A stretch of 64,000 nucleotides of DNA, taken from NCBI GenBank assembly GCA_027924645.1, contig BSBN01000037.1:2046001-2110000 (forward strand). The letters are read 5' to 3'. Positions 1-11,965 of this stretch are shown one piece after another. A program made the translations under genes and the position numbers. Origin of the DNA: Cunninghamia lanceolata. Its lineage: Eukaryota > Streptophyta > Pinopsida > Cupressales > Cupressaceae. A model generated the notes under the pieces. It saw only the letters and a list, made by a program, of their open reading frames with translations, was not told the DNA's origin and searched no databases. Within the stretch, counting starts at the first letter, position 1; every line of letters begins with the position of its first letter.

Positions 1-1233
1 GGATGTTTGTTCTATACTAGACTAGACAATGTCATGAGGAGATGTGTGAGAGAAGATGAAACATATGACATTTTGCATGCATATCACAATGAACCGTGTG
101 GAGGACATTTTGTAGCAAAGCGGACAATAATGAAGATTTTGAATGCAGGTTATTACTGGCCTACACTACACAAGGATGTAGCAAGATATACCAAGAATTG
201 TGATAGTTGTCAAAGGATGGGCCAGCCAACAAAATCTGATGAGATGCCCCTTTACCCTCAGCTTGTGATTACTCCATTTGATAAGTGGGGATTAGATTTT
301 GTAGGACCCATTTATCCTCCATCTAATGGTAAATCCTATATCTTAGTATGCACTGATTATGTAACTAAATGGGCAGAAGTTAAGGCCATGAAGCATGCAA
401 GAGATAGTAAGGTTGCAGAATTTCTCTATGAGGAAATTTTCACACAATATGGAATTCCCAGAGAATTAGTGACTGATCAAGGAGCTCAATTCACCTCAAC
501 CCTAGTTGCAGTACTAGTACAGGAGTACAACATAAGGCATAAGAAATCTACTCCTTATCACCCTCGGGCTAATGGCCAAGTTGAGGTGTCTAACAGAGAA
601 ATTGAAGCCATTTTTACCAAAATTGTGGTTGTCCATAGGAAGGATTGGGCAAACAGACTACTAGAAGCTATCTAGGCCTATAGGACAACTTAGAAAACAA
701 CTACTAGTTTCACCCCTTTTGAGTTACCGTATGGAAAAACAGCCATGATGCCTATTGAATTTGAACATAAGACTCTTAGGACTACACTTGACTTGGGGAT
801 GAATCTCTCTAAGGCACAAAAGGAAAGAATCATGTAGCTCAATGCTTTGGATGAGATGAGGAAAGCATCCTTACATCACACAAAAGTGGTACAGAATCAG
901 AGAATAAAGTGGCATGACAAATACATCAAAGATAAGAAATTCCACCCTAGTGACTAGGCTTTGCTTTATGACTCAAGGTATCAAGATAATGCAGGGAAAC
1001 TATAGACAAGGTGGCTAGGACCCTATGAGGTTGCTAAAGTTTTTTCCAATGGCGCTGTTCAACTTACCACCATTGACCCTGTCAGATTTAAGATGTTAGT
1101 CAATGGTCATCACCTCATGTTGTATCACATGCCAACTTCAAAAGAAGAATTCCTGCAACAATTCACTCAGCATGCAACTCCTGAACTTCCTGCAACCAAA
1201 GGTAGTGGACCTAGTGTCCCTCCTTCTGGCTAA
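1..1233 (+). pseudogene. Ty3/gypsy pol 3' end (integrase), decayed
   Basis: This is the integrase end of a Ty3/gypsy polyprotein, cut by the window start; in a live element it joins retroelement cDNA to the chromosome. The open part (7-675) shows the HHCC zinc finger (H27, H34, C65, C68) and the DD35E catalytic core: D97 in LDFVG, D157 in TDQG, E193 in NGQVE. The same frame continues to a TAA at 1231 through the C-terminal WLGPYEV and VNGHH motifs, with TAG stops at 673, 691, 835, 955 and 1003. Each of these can be explained by one G-to-A or C-to-T change from a Trp or Gln codon. The family is clear; the lineage (Athila/Tat-like, judged from the C-terminal motif) is less sure. It cannot make an active protein. 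Confidence 0.93.
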
Positions 1234-1951
1234 CCAAGGTACGACACTTGTCATAATAAAAACTTCCACATTTGTGGGAGTCCACTTCTTCATCCATTCG
1301 CCCATCCACCCACCCGTATCCATTATTCTCTCTTCCATCACGTATATTGATTACACTTCATCCCACCTCACTTTCTTCCACTCCACTTTCATTCATTGCT
1401 CAATAAATTCTTAAACATGGAATGATACTTTTTCCATGATTTTTGCAACTGATCTTCCACACATCAAGGTACGCACACTTTAATAATTCTCTCATAATTA
1501 TCTTTTGGTACATTCATTTAATTATTGTACATTAATATCGATATTCTCCATAGCAGGTCATTATTTCCTTCCTTGTCCTATCACGCATCACCATTCAGCA
1601 TGTGTGTACACATGCTCAAATTTAGGTTGGGGAGGCAGTGTTAATATGATGTCCATGTGTCAGTCCATATGCTTTACGCCAGCATGTCAGCAAAGTTTAA
1701 AATTGAATGATTTGAATTCTGAGTGAAATGATGGCTAGCAAGTGTGATATGATAGCCTTCATCAATTATTCATTACTGCTTGTACTACCCTTGTCTTAAT
1801 CTTGTGTTCCCAAAAAGCCAAAAAAAGGAGAATTCAGACGACATGAGTTATTAAAAATTTAACAGGGTTGCAGGAAGGTGAAGTTATTTTTCAAACTTTT
1901 TGTAGAAAAATAAAAACTTTGTAGTGTGATTGTTTTTAGATAGCTAAGTCA
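1234..1951. other. Noncoding spacer with polypurine-tract-like site
   Basis: No convincing gene. The short ORFs here are pyrimidine-rich and lack any recognisable domain. At 1623-1640 lies TAGGTTGGGGAGGCAGTG, which resembles the polypurine tract that primes plus-strand synthesis in plant gypsy elements. The core TAGGTTGGGGAG recurs at 5811-5822, so the accessory ORF at 1952 lies between two such tracts. This suggests an internal plus a terminal tract in one element, which is inference. Confidence 0.4.
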
Positions 1952-4346
1952 ATGGGAGGTGGCTTGATTCAAAATGAACCCACAGTTCATGATGTATTAT
2001 TGCAGGATGCACTCAGCCAGGATGAGTTTAGAAATTGTGGGTGGATTGACTATTTCTTGAAGCTGAATGGTTTTGATGAAAATGTTGCGTTAGAATTTGC
2101 CCAGACATTGTCTAAAGGTAAAGCCATGGTAAGTGGGTTGGAGATGTTGGCTACTGAAGAAAGAATTGCGGAAGTTATAGGTCTGTCTGTCAATGGTGAG
2201 AATTACCCTATTGCCAGAGATGTCAGGTCAACTAGGGCTAAATTTATAGAACCTAGTGATTCTCCATTGACTATAGACAAATAGGGAACCATAAGAACCT
2301 CTCTGCCTAAGCCATGGAAACAGGTACCTGTTCATGTGGTGAAGTACACTACTTGTGAAGGTCGTATGTCAAATCTTCATTCTATGCATTTCAAACTATT
2401 GAATCATATGAGGCATGGGAGAAGAATGAATGTGCCAAACATGCTATACCACCTTCTCTCAATCATGGCCACTGAGACCCAAAAAGGTAGGGCTAATTCT
2501 ATTTCCCACCATTGTTTGATCAAATTGTGAGTTGAAAAGTCTCTGCATGATGTGTCTGATATGACTTGAGAGGAATTTCTAAATATTGATCAAATAAGAC
2601 CAAGCCATTTGCAACCTATGGTTGTTCTTCAACCTCGTAGAACTAGGAGAAGAGTGTGTTTTGTTGAAGCCACTCCGGGAACCTTCACTTCCAGTGCAAA
2701 CCCTCCTGCAGCAAAACTAGCTATTGAGATTAGTTCTTCTGAAGCAGAATATGCAGGAAAAGAAAGTTCTTTAGATTCTAATGATGATGATGTTCCTCTT
2801 AGCAATTTAATTCAAACTAGGACACAGAGTAGAAGGGTGGAAATAAAGAAGGGTAAAACTAAAAAGCAAACCACAAGAAGGAAGGTGTTGCGCTCTAGGA
2901 AACAGAAGGCTAACACTGTTCTTCCTATAGCCGAAGAGAAACACGAGAGCCCTTTTGGTAAATCAATACCTATTGAGCCAGCCTCTGGTGTGCCTCCACA
3001 GACAAGCCCTAGGGTTGAAGAAATGATAGCTAAGGATACAAACGCCCCAATGGGGCATGTGAATGTTGAAGAAAAAGACATAATTAAGGAAGCAACAAAT
3101 GTGACTCTAGCAGTCCTTGATGCCACTGCTGAACATATTGAGAGACAAGAACATGAAGATAAACAGGAGTTCCTAGAGCAAGATGCCCTGTAGCCAGAAT
3201 TGGCTGAACAATCAGAAACCCTGCAGCTTGTGTTATATGAAGGTCAACCATCTGTGCCAGGAAAGCCTTTGGTTGGAATACATAGACCTACTAATTTTTT
3301 GATGCATATGGTAGCCATGAATTTGTGGAATGAGATGCAAAGGAGAGAAGAAGAATGGAAGAAGGAGAAACACAGATTGAAGGATGAAATTCAAGAGAAG
3401 GATGAAGAGATTAAAGACAAGGATGCAGAAATTACGATTTTAAAAGTGAGAGTGGATAATATGGTAGCTTTAGTGTCTCGGGTATTAGAATACAAGACTC
3501 CCCCAAGAGTCTATGCTCTACATTTAAAGGAAAGGTACCTCTCTTTTAAGTTAGCAAGGATTGTTTCTGGTTTGAACCCTTCCATTGAATCTCCTCTTGA
3601 ATTTTTGAATGCTTATAGGATTGCTCCTCCTGAAATAAAGAATTTGATGTGTAAATTCTATTTACATAATTATGCTATGTCCCAAGACCATGAGTGGAAC
3701 CCCTTGTTGTATGTTGGGGATGTTCAATTGAGGGCACTTATGTCCTGGATACAAAATGAGATTAATTGGGGATAGCAGTTCAGGGCTTATAAGCAATTAG
3801 AATTCAGCACTCCCTTGCCCATTAGAGCTGAATCTGGAAATCTAGGAAGCATTTTTAATGATTGGCACAGAATGCTTTATAGGCCAAGCTATGGTAATAT
3901 AATCCTGCCTGAGAGAGAAGCAGCTTACAAATAATATGAGAAGATTGCAAACACTATTGGAGAATCTGTGAAGGGACATTTGACACAAAGGTGGAACAGT
4001 TTGTTTGATGAGCTAAAACAAGTAGAGCCTAACTCTCTGTAGAACTATACTGCAGCATGTCAAAGAGTGGATAGATATATATAGATTGGGAGGACAAAGG
4101 GGCAATTCTGGCTTCCCTTAATCTTTCAACCACCTATCATGTTGTGGCCTGTGCCAAATTACAGATTTTACCAGTATGATATTGCTAAAGAGAGGGAGAG
4201 ATGGAATAGATTGGATAGGCAACAAGGGTTCTATTGGGATCCTAACTCATGCACCAAAGAAACGGATATAGGATAGCTGGTAGTTCCTAATTTCAGTGCA
4301 TTAACCAAACAAAAGAACAACCCTTCCTCTGCTGGAGGACTGATGT
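1952..4346 (+). pseudogene. Long accessory ORF of the gypsy element, unknown function, many stops
   Basis: One reading frame runs from ATG 1952 to about 4346 (near 800 codons), interrupted by stops at 2282, 2528, 2567, 3191, 3773, 3932, 4040, 4082 and 4274; TAG is the commonest. The open pieces at 1952, 2336, 2609 and 3200 share this frame, so they are parts of one decayed gene. Visible parts, in order: a globular N-terminus containing GWIDYFLKLNGFDENVALEF; a basic low-complexity stretch rich in K/R (about 2840-2920); an acidic stretch; a strongly charged heptad-like coiled coil (about 3330-3450, KDEIQEKDEEIKDKDAEI); and a hydrophobic, Trp-rich C-terminal part. I do not recognise the family. 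It lies directly after pol and before a second polypurine-like tract, the position of env-like or accessory ORFs in Athila/Tat-type elements. A host gene fragment is less likely. Confidence 0.6.
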
Positions 4347-6091
4347 AGGAGCACCTTCTCTATGGTGCAAGAGTCATGTTTTGTTTTTGTTTTCAATAAG
4401 GCTTTTTAAGCCCCACCATGTTTGTAATAAGGTTTTTTTTATCAATTTGGTCACTAGACCTATGTAGACCATGTTTTTGTTTGATGTAATAACACAAGGA
4501 AAACATGCAGTTTTCTTGTGAGAGGAGAAATCCAATAGCTAACTATCTTTCAAAGTAGTTTGTACGGTTGGGAGGAATGATAATTGATGTTTCAAGCCTT
4601 CTATAGGCGAAGTAGGATGTAATGACAAAGAAGCATGCATGAATGAAGATTTGGATTCTTGATGTGTTGAAACATTGTTCTTTCTAAGTAATTCTCTGTA
4701 ACAGTCTTTATGTACGGTCTGTATGATTAGTTGATCATCTGAAACTGATTGGAGATGTTCAAGCATTGAAGTAGTTTCCATTTGATAGTAGTCTGGTGTC
4801 TTAAAGTGTTGTAGTTTGTGAGATCTCATTCCTTTTGCAAAGACTGGTCTGAAAACCTAGAAACTAGGGTTCTGTGAATAAATGGACTGTATCTCCTCTG
4901 TCCATTGAAATCAAGATTCTCATGTTTAGTGTGATGGAGGAATACAGTGTAAATTTTGTGCTTTTTGTGGTTTTGGTCAGACAACCAAGGATCCAACGAG
5001 GTTGGGCATGAGTTGACTTGGCGTCTCTATGTGACTAGTCTTTGAAATTATAGGCAAAGTGTTGTGAGTGGAGTGACCAAATTGATGGTTGATCTAGCGT
5101 TTGCAGAGGATTATAGACCCCCTTCCATGTTGTCAAGTCTTTGTTTCTGTTTCTGGTTTGGTGTCTACGTAGTTGTAAAATAGCAGAGGCTGCTATTGAC
5201 ATAACACAACCCTCAGAGAAGCTTTTTGAAGTTACACCAATCAACGGTGTTAGGCCAATAGAAAGTATATCGATGAAAAATGAAGGAAGTCTCACTAAAG
5301 AAACTTATGTCGGCATAAGTTCGCATTGTTTCATCAAATGTATATTGCATATGCATATCACAAAAGCATGTTGAGAATGTATCTTTTGTTGGATACAAAC
5401 GGTGACCGGTCGTAATGGTGAAGAAACTTTAATCCACTGACAATAGCAAGTCATGCCAAGCATATACAAAGTTGATACATCGGTGCATCAGAAGGAGAGT
5501 AAAAGATCCCACCGATGAAGTAAGTCTTGCTGACAAGTGTGGTTCAGAAGTGTTATCGGAGTAATCGGTGTGTATCAGCAAAGTAGTTTTTAGGCTCGCC
5601 GATGGAATGTAGTCTCGCCGAAGACAAAGCATTGTGTTGAGTTGTCAGGGAGAGTTGGGAGATCAGAGAGATAAATAGCAAGGTGACCGACGGGGTATGT
5701 TTGGCTGATAGGAGTAGATCGCCAAGACATAGGCCACCCTCTCACCGATCAAGTTGTTGATCTGTTAGCCACTTCCGCTGTGTGCTCTGCATCAAGGACC
5801 AGCAAAGTCTTAGGTTGGGGAGAGTGATGAGTCTAGTTTATGACTCAATTTTGTTAAACTTTGTTATCCACTTGTTGTAGTTATCTTTGACTTTGGAACT
5901 TTGATCTTGATCTTTTTATGACATTTCCTCAAAACTATAAGATGTTGGGCATAGGTTATTTCTTATAATCTTTATGACAATGACATGCTATATGAAGTAT
6001 CCATGTTAATTTTACATATAGTTAATGAATGTTACTCTAAGGTAGTTATAGATGTACAATTATTGTGTGTACTAATATTATTATGCAGATA
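4347..6091. other. Noncoding 3' region of the gypsy element, possible LTR start
   Basis: No gene seen. The short ORFs on both strands have no domain. At 5811-5825 a polypurine-tract-like TAGGTTGGGGAGAG is followed by TGATGAGTCTAG, a plausible LTR start (TG), but no second LTR copy is in the window to confirm it. The LTR, if real, is interrupted on its right by the inverted-repeat-bounded block that starts at 6092. Confidence 0.35.
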
Positions 6092-6127
6092 TAATTGGGT
6101 AAGTGCAAGAAGATGGGGGCCAAAAAG
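6092..6127 (+). repeat. Left terminal inverted repeat of the telomere-like unit
   Basis: Begins TAATTGGGTAAGTGC and ends GGGGGCCAAAAAG. It pairs with 14580-14616 on the other strand with a few mismatches and a one-base length difference in the G run. Confidence 0.6.
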
Positions 6128-6975
6128 GAGTCTTAAGTGGCCACTTTTTTTCTGAAATCAGGAATACTGGCCTTGGATGAGAAATTGAGCATAGTTACAC
6201 TCAAAATTTAGAGATGCAACCAAAACAATGTTCTAGTGCTCCGAGTCTACTTTCTAAACTACTATTTTTTTTTTAAATGGCACAGATTAAGGGGTTCAAA
6301 AGAGGGAGCTACAGAAATTGGTGTTGTTTCTGTCAAAAAACATAACATAGCATGTTTTGTGGTCCCTCAAAAGGTCAACTTTTTTTTGGTATTTTTAAAA
6401 TCTCTTTGGTGAGAAATTAGCTAATAGCATGTAGTTTATGCCTAATTTTTCTGATAATTTTTTTATGAATACTTGATTTTTTACTAATTTTCAAAGTGGA
6501 CACATCCTAAAAAATAGAATTTTGGCCGTGCTACCCCTATAAATTTTGAAAAATAATTGAAAATCATTTTTTTCTTTTTTTAATATTTGTAGAATGGAGT
6601 CTAGTTTCTAAATATGTAATTTTTTTGAAATTTTAATGAATAGTTAATTTACAATGAAAAAAAGACCAAACAGTGGTTTTTGCCCAAAAACAGACACACA
6701 AATAAAAGAAATTAAAGATGAAAGGCTTAACATTGTTAAAATGTGAAAAAAATTACATCGTCAGATAGCTAAGAGAAAGCCTAAGATTACCCAAGTGTTC
6801 AATTTGTTTGACCTTGAAACACGTGCAAATCTGAGGGTTAGCACGAATGAAATTATGTGAAATTTTGAAGAATATGGAAAAACACGTCTGTGACTGTTCA
6901 AAAGGCACTCCAAGCCTTTGGGTTGGAAATCCAAAGCAAATCCCAAGCCCAAGGCTTGGGATTCCAAAAGCAAGA
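6128..6975 (+). other. Left-arm noncoding sequence of the unit
   Basis: AT-rich with long T and A runs; no gene. It contains a short hairpin CCAAGCCCAAGGCTTGGG near 6942-6960. This stretch has no counterpart in the right arm and is either an insertion in the left arm or a deletion from the right. Overlapping minus-strand ORFs (6753-7124) show no domain. Confidence 0.4.
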
Positions 6976-7085
6976 CATAACGCGAGCGCGTTATAACGCA
7001 CTCGTGTTATTTTTTTCTTTGCATTTTTCCTTTTCCACAAAATTTTGTGTTGTTTTTCATGTTTGAAATAACGCGAGTGCATTAT
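6976..7085 (+). repeat. CpG-rich subterminal palindromes, left
   Basis: Contains ATAACGCGAGCGCGTTATAA, CGCACTCGTGTTAT and, about 75 bp further, ATAACGCGAGTGCATTATG. These are near-palindromes with several CpGs in otherwise AT-rich DNA. Matching motifs occur in inverted position near the right end (14458-14550). Subterminal repeated motifs of this kind are where transposases of CACTA and hAT elements bind; that role here is inference. Confidence 0.55.
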
Positions 7086-7117
7086 GTTCAACTTAATTTT
7101 TGTATGTTCAAGGCTAT

Positions 7118-7245
7118 CAATCATGTATGTATGTATGCCTATATGTATGTATGTATGTATGTATGTATGCCTATATGTATGTATGTATCTATGTATGCCT
7201 ATATGTATGTATGTATCTAGGTATGCCTATATGTATGTATGTATA
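7118..7245 (+). repeat. ATGT tetranucleotide microsatellite
   Basis: Perfect and near-perfect runs of ATGT with a recurring GCCTATATGT or TCTATGT variant, giving a higher-order unit of about 24-40 bp. The Met/Tyr/Val/Cys-rich ORF across it is an artefact of the repeat. Confidence 0.9.
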
Positions 7246-7544
7246 GTGTCGAGGGTAGAGGAGGGTAGAGATGGGTGTGAACCAGATAGGGGAGGAGAGG
7301 GGTGGATAAGGATTGAGTGATTAAGGTTTAAGGTTGAGGGTTGAGCATTTAGGGATAGGATTTAGAGTTTAGGGATAAGGGATTAGAGTTTAGGACCTTG
7401 AGGGATTAGGGTTTAGGGTTGAGGCTTTAAGAATAGCGTTTAGGGTTAAGGGTCGAGGGATTAGGGTTAAGGTAGAGTGTTGAGGGTAGAGGGATTAGGG
7501 ATAGGGTTTAGGGTTGAGGGATTAGGGTTTAAGGTATAGTTTAG

Positions 7545-7915
7545 TAGTTCTTGTGGATAGAGCCAGTAAACAATGGGAGATTATTTGCTTGTTTCATAAC
7601 AATATACCTCGCCTAAGTGCGGGGTGGACAGCAAGAAACATAGATGTACCCCAATGCAAAGCTTTTCTCATAATGATCATCCTTCTAATTTCAACTATTA
7701 ATTACTCACTGTGGATGTACCATACGCATTTAGCTTTTCTCATAGTGTGTACACCTATTAGAATAATGAACCCCAGATGGACCAGAAAAACATGCCATAT
7801 AACATTACTAACATTAAAAAAGTTCATAGCCATTTTTCTGACATATTCTTGCAACTCAAATATCATTAAGAGAAGAGTGTCAAAAATGATGGGTTTAACA
7901 ACCTAACATAAGGTA
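7545..7915 (+). other. Non-telomeric island 1 inside the array
   Basis: About 370 bp of ordinary unique-looking sequence. Its first 85 bp (7561-7645, AGCCAGTAAACAATGGGAGA onward) match 12149-12233 with about six differences. A 117-codon ORF (7553-7906) covers it, but no domain is recognised and half of it is hydrophobic low-complexity sequence, so I do not call a gene. It may be gene-derived filler captured with the array. Confidence 0.6.
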
Positions 7916-10900
7916 AAGCAGTTTTGTTGGGTTTAGGGATAGGGTTTAGGGTTTAGGGGTGAGGGATTAGGGTTTAGGGTTGAGGGATTGTGGTTTAAGG
8001 TATAGTATTGAGGGTTGAGGGTTTAGGGATAGGGTTTAGGGTTGATGGATTAGGGTTTAGGGTTGATGGATTAGGGTTTAATGTTGAGAGTTGAGGATTG
8101 AGGGTTGAGGGTTTAGGGATAGGGTTGATGGTCAAGGGACTAGGGTTAAAGTAGAGTGTTGAGGGTAGAGGGATTAGGGATAGGGTTTAGGGTTGAAGGT
8201 TTAACGATTGAAGGTTAAGGCTTTAGAGCTGAGGGTTAAGGGATTGGGGTTTAAAATATAGTGTTGAGTGTCGAGGGTTTATGGATAGGTTTTAAGGTTT
8301 AATTTTTAAGGGTTAAGGGTTGAGGGATAGGGTTTAGGGTTTAGGGATTAGGGATTAGGGTTTAAGGTATAGTGTCGAGGGTTGAGGGTTTAGGAATAGG
8401 GATAGCGTTTAGGGTTTAGGGATGATGGATTAGGGTTGAGGGTTGAGGGATTAGGGTTGAGGGATTAGGGTTGAGGGTTGAGGGATTAGGGTTTAAGGTA
8501 TAGTATCAAGGGTTGAGGATTTATTGATAGTGTTTAGGGTTGAGGGTTGAGGGATTAGGTTTTAGGGTTGATGGATTAGAGTTTAAGGTATAGTGTTGAG
8601 GGTTGAGGGTTTAGGGTTGACGGATTAGGGTTTAGGGTTGACGGATTAGTGTTTAATGTCAAGGTTAGGGTTAGAGTGTCGAGGGTAGAGGGATTAGGGA
8701 TAGGGTTTAGGGTTGAAGGTTTAAGGATTGAGGCTTGAGGCTTTAGGGATGAAGGTTTAAGGCTTAAGATATAGTGTCAAGTGTTGAGGGTATAGGGATA
8801 GGGTTTAAGTTTTAAGGGTTAAGGGTTAAGGGATAGGGATTAGGGTTCAAGGTATAGTGTTGAGGGTTGATGGTTTAGGGATAGGGTTTAGGTTTGAGGG
8901 ATTAGGGTTTAGGGTTGATGAATTAGGGTTTAATGTTGAGAGTTGAGGGTTGAGGATTGAGGGTTGAGGGTTGAGGGTTTAGGGTTTAGGGTTCAATTTT
9001 TAAGGGTTAAGGGTCGAGGGATCAGAGTTAAGGGTTGAGGGATTAGGGTTTGACATTGAGGGTTGAGTAAATTGAGGTTCAAGGGTTAAGGGTTTCGGGA
9101 TAGAGTTGAGGGTCAAGGGATTAGGGTTAAAGTAGAGTGTCGAGGGTATATGGATTAGGGATAAGGTTGGAGGGTTTAGGGATAAGGGATTAGGATTTAA
9201 GGTATAGTATCGAGCTCATTGAGGGTCTAGGAATAGGGATAGGATTTAGGGTTTAGGGATGAGGGATTAGAGTTGAGGCATGATGGATTAGGGTTGAGGG
9301 TTGAGGGATTAGGGTTTAGGGATAAGTTTTAGGGTTGACAGATTAGGGTTTAATGTTGAGAGTTGAAGGTTGAGGGTTGAGGGTTGAGGGTTGAGGGTTT
9401 AGGGATAGGGTTGATGGTCAAGGGATTAGGGTTAAAGTAGATTGTTGAGGGTAGAGGGATTAGGGATAGGGTTTAAGGTTGAAGGTTTAACGATTGAGGG
9501 TTGAGGCTTTAGGGCTGAGGATTAAGGGATTGGGGTTTAAAATATAGTGTTGAGTGTCAAGGGTTTATGGATAGGTTTTAGGGTTTAATTTTTAAGGGTT
9601 AAGGGTTGAGGGATAGGGTTTAGGTTTGAGGGATTAGGGTTTAGGGTTGATGAATTAGGGTTTAATGTTGAGAGTTGAGGGTTGAGGGTTGAGGGTTGAG
9701 GGTTTAGGGTTTAGGGTTCACTTTTTAAGGGTTAAGGGTCGAGGGATCAGAGTTAAGGGTTGAGGGATTAGGGTTTGACGTTGAGGGTTGAGTAAATTGA
9801 GGTTCGAGGGTTAAGGGTTTCGGGATAGGGTTGAGGGTTGAGGGATTAGGGTTAAAGTAGAGTGTCAAGGGTATACGGATTAGGGATAAGGTTGGAGGGT
9901 TTAGGGATAAGGGATTAGGGTTTAAGGTATAGTATCGAGCCCGTTGACGGTCTAGGAATAGGGATAGCATTTAGGGTTTAGGGATGAGGGATTAGAGTTG
10001 AGGGATGATGGATTAGGGTTGAGGGTTGAGGGATTAGTGTTTAGGGATAAGTTTTAGGGATGACAGATTAGGGTTTAATGTTGAGAGTTGAGGGTTGAGG
10101 GTTTAGGGATAGGGTTGATGGTCAAGGGATTAGAGTTAAAGTAGAGTGTTGAGGGTAGAGAGATTAGGGATAGGGTTTAGGGTTGAAGGTTTAACGATTG
10201 AGGGTTGAGGCTTTAGGGCTAAGGGTTAAGGGATTGGGCTTTAAAATATAGTGTTGAGCGTCAAGGGTTTATGGATAGGTTTTAGGGTTTAATTTTTAAG
10301 GGTTAAGGGCTGAGGGATAGGGTTTAGGGTTTAGGGATAAGGGATTAGGGTTTAAGGTATAGTGTCAAGGGTTGAGGGTATAGGAATAGGGATAGCGTTT
10401 AGGATTTAGGGATGAGGGTTGAGGGATTAGGGTTGAGGGTTGAGGGATTAGGGTTTAACGTATAGTGTCAAGGGTTGAGGGTTTATTGATAGTGTTTAGG
10501 GTTGAGGGTTGAGGGATTAGGTTTTAGGGTTGATGGATTAGGGTTTAAGGTATAGTGTTGAGGGTTGAGGGTTTAGGGTTGACGGATTAGGGTTTAGGGT
10601 TGATAGATTAGCATTTAATGTTAAGGTTAAGGTTAGAGTGTTGAGGGTAGAGGGATTAGGGATAGGGTTTAGGGTTGACGGTTTAAGGATTGAGGGTTGA
10701 GGCTTTAGGGATGAGGGTTTAAGGCTTAAGATATAGTGTCAAGTGTTGAGGGTGTAGGGATAGGGTTTAAGTTTTAAGGTTTAAGGGTTGAGGGATAGTG
10801 ATTAGGGTTTAAGGTATAGTGTTGAGGCTTGATGGTTTAGGGATAGGGTTTAGGTTTGAGGGATTAGGGTTTAGGGTTGATGAATTAGGGTTTAATGTTG

Positions 10901-11965
10901 AGAGTTGAGGGTTAAGGGTTGAGGGTTTAGGGTTTAGGGTTTAATTTTTAAGGGTTAAGGGTCGAGATATCAGAGTTAAGGGTTGAGGGATTAGGGTTTG
11001 ACGTTGAGGGTTGAGTACATTGAGGTTCAAGGGTTAAGGGTTTTGGGGTAGGGTTGAGGGTCGAGGGATTAGGGTTAAAGTAGAGTGTCGAGGGTATAAG
11101 GATTAGGGATAGGGTTGGAGGGTTTAGGGATAAGGGGTTAGGGTTTAAGGTATAGTATTGAGCCCGTTGAGGGTCTAGGAATAGGGATAGCATTTAGGGT
11201 TTAGGGATGAGGGATTAGAGTTGAGGGATGATGGATTAGGGTTGAGGGTTGATGGATTAGGGTTTAGGGATAAGGTTTAGGATTGAGGGTTGAGGGATTA
11301 GGGTTTAAGGTATAGTGTTGAGGGTTTAGGGATAGGATTTAGGGTTGAGGGATTAGAGTGAAGGGTTGAGGGATTAAGATTTGACGTTGAGGGTTGAGGG
11401 TTGAGGCTTTAGGGTTTAGGGTTTAGGGATAGGATTGAGGGTTGAGGGATTAGAGTTAAGGGTTAAGGGATTAGGGTTTGACATTGTGGGTTGAGTACAT
11501 TGAGGTTTGAGGGTTAAGGGTTTCAGAATAGGGTTGAGGGTCGAGGGATTAGGGTTAAAAGAGAGTGTCGAGGGTATAAGGATTAGGGATAGCGTTGGAG
11601 TGTTTAGGGAAAAGGGATTAGGGTTTAAGGTATAGTATTGAGCCCTTTGAGGGTCTAGGAATAGGGATAGAATTTAGGGTTTAGGGATGAGGGATTAGAG
11701 TTGAGAGATGACAGATTAGGGTTGAGGGTTGAGGGATTAGGGTTTAAGGTATAGTGTTGAGGGTTTAGGGTTGAGGGATTAGAGTGAAGGGTTGAGGGAT
11801 TAGGATTTGACGTTAAGGGTTAAGGGTTGAGGCTTTAGGGTTTAGGGTTTAGGGATAGGGTTGAGGGTCGAGGGATTAAAGTTAAGGGTTGAGGGATTAG
11901 GTTTTGACATTGAGGGTTGAGGTTCGAGGGACGAGGGTTTAGGGATAGGGTTGAGGGTCGAGGGT

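Noticed and set aside
1103..1726. Plus-strand ORFs of 103 and 73 codons after the integrase
   Set aside because: The first overlaps the true pol frame in another register; neither has a domain.
7084..7320. ORF rich in Met, Tyr, Val and Cys
   Set aside because: Pure product of the ATGT microsatellite.
7553..7906. 117-codon ORF over island 1
   Set aside because: No domain, hydrophobic low-complexity middle, no counterpart of the frame in the second copy of the island.
9725..11193. Two near-identical minus-strand ORFs of 81 codons (Asn/Pro/Ser/Thr/Leu-rich) at 9725-9970 and 10948-11193
   Set aside because: They are translations of the heptamer array (CCCTAAN read in frame). The similarity reflects a duplicated array block, not a conserved protein.
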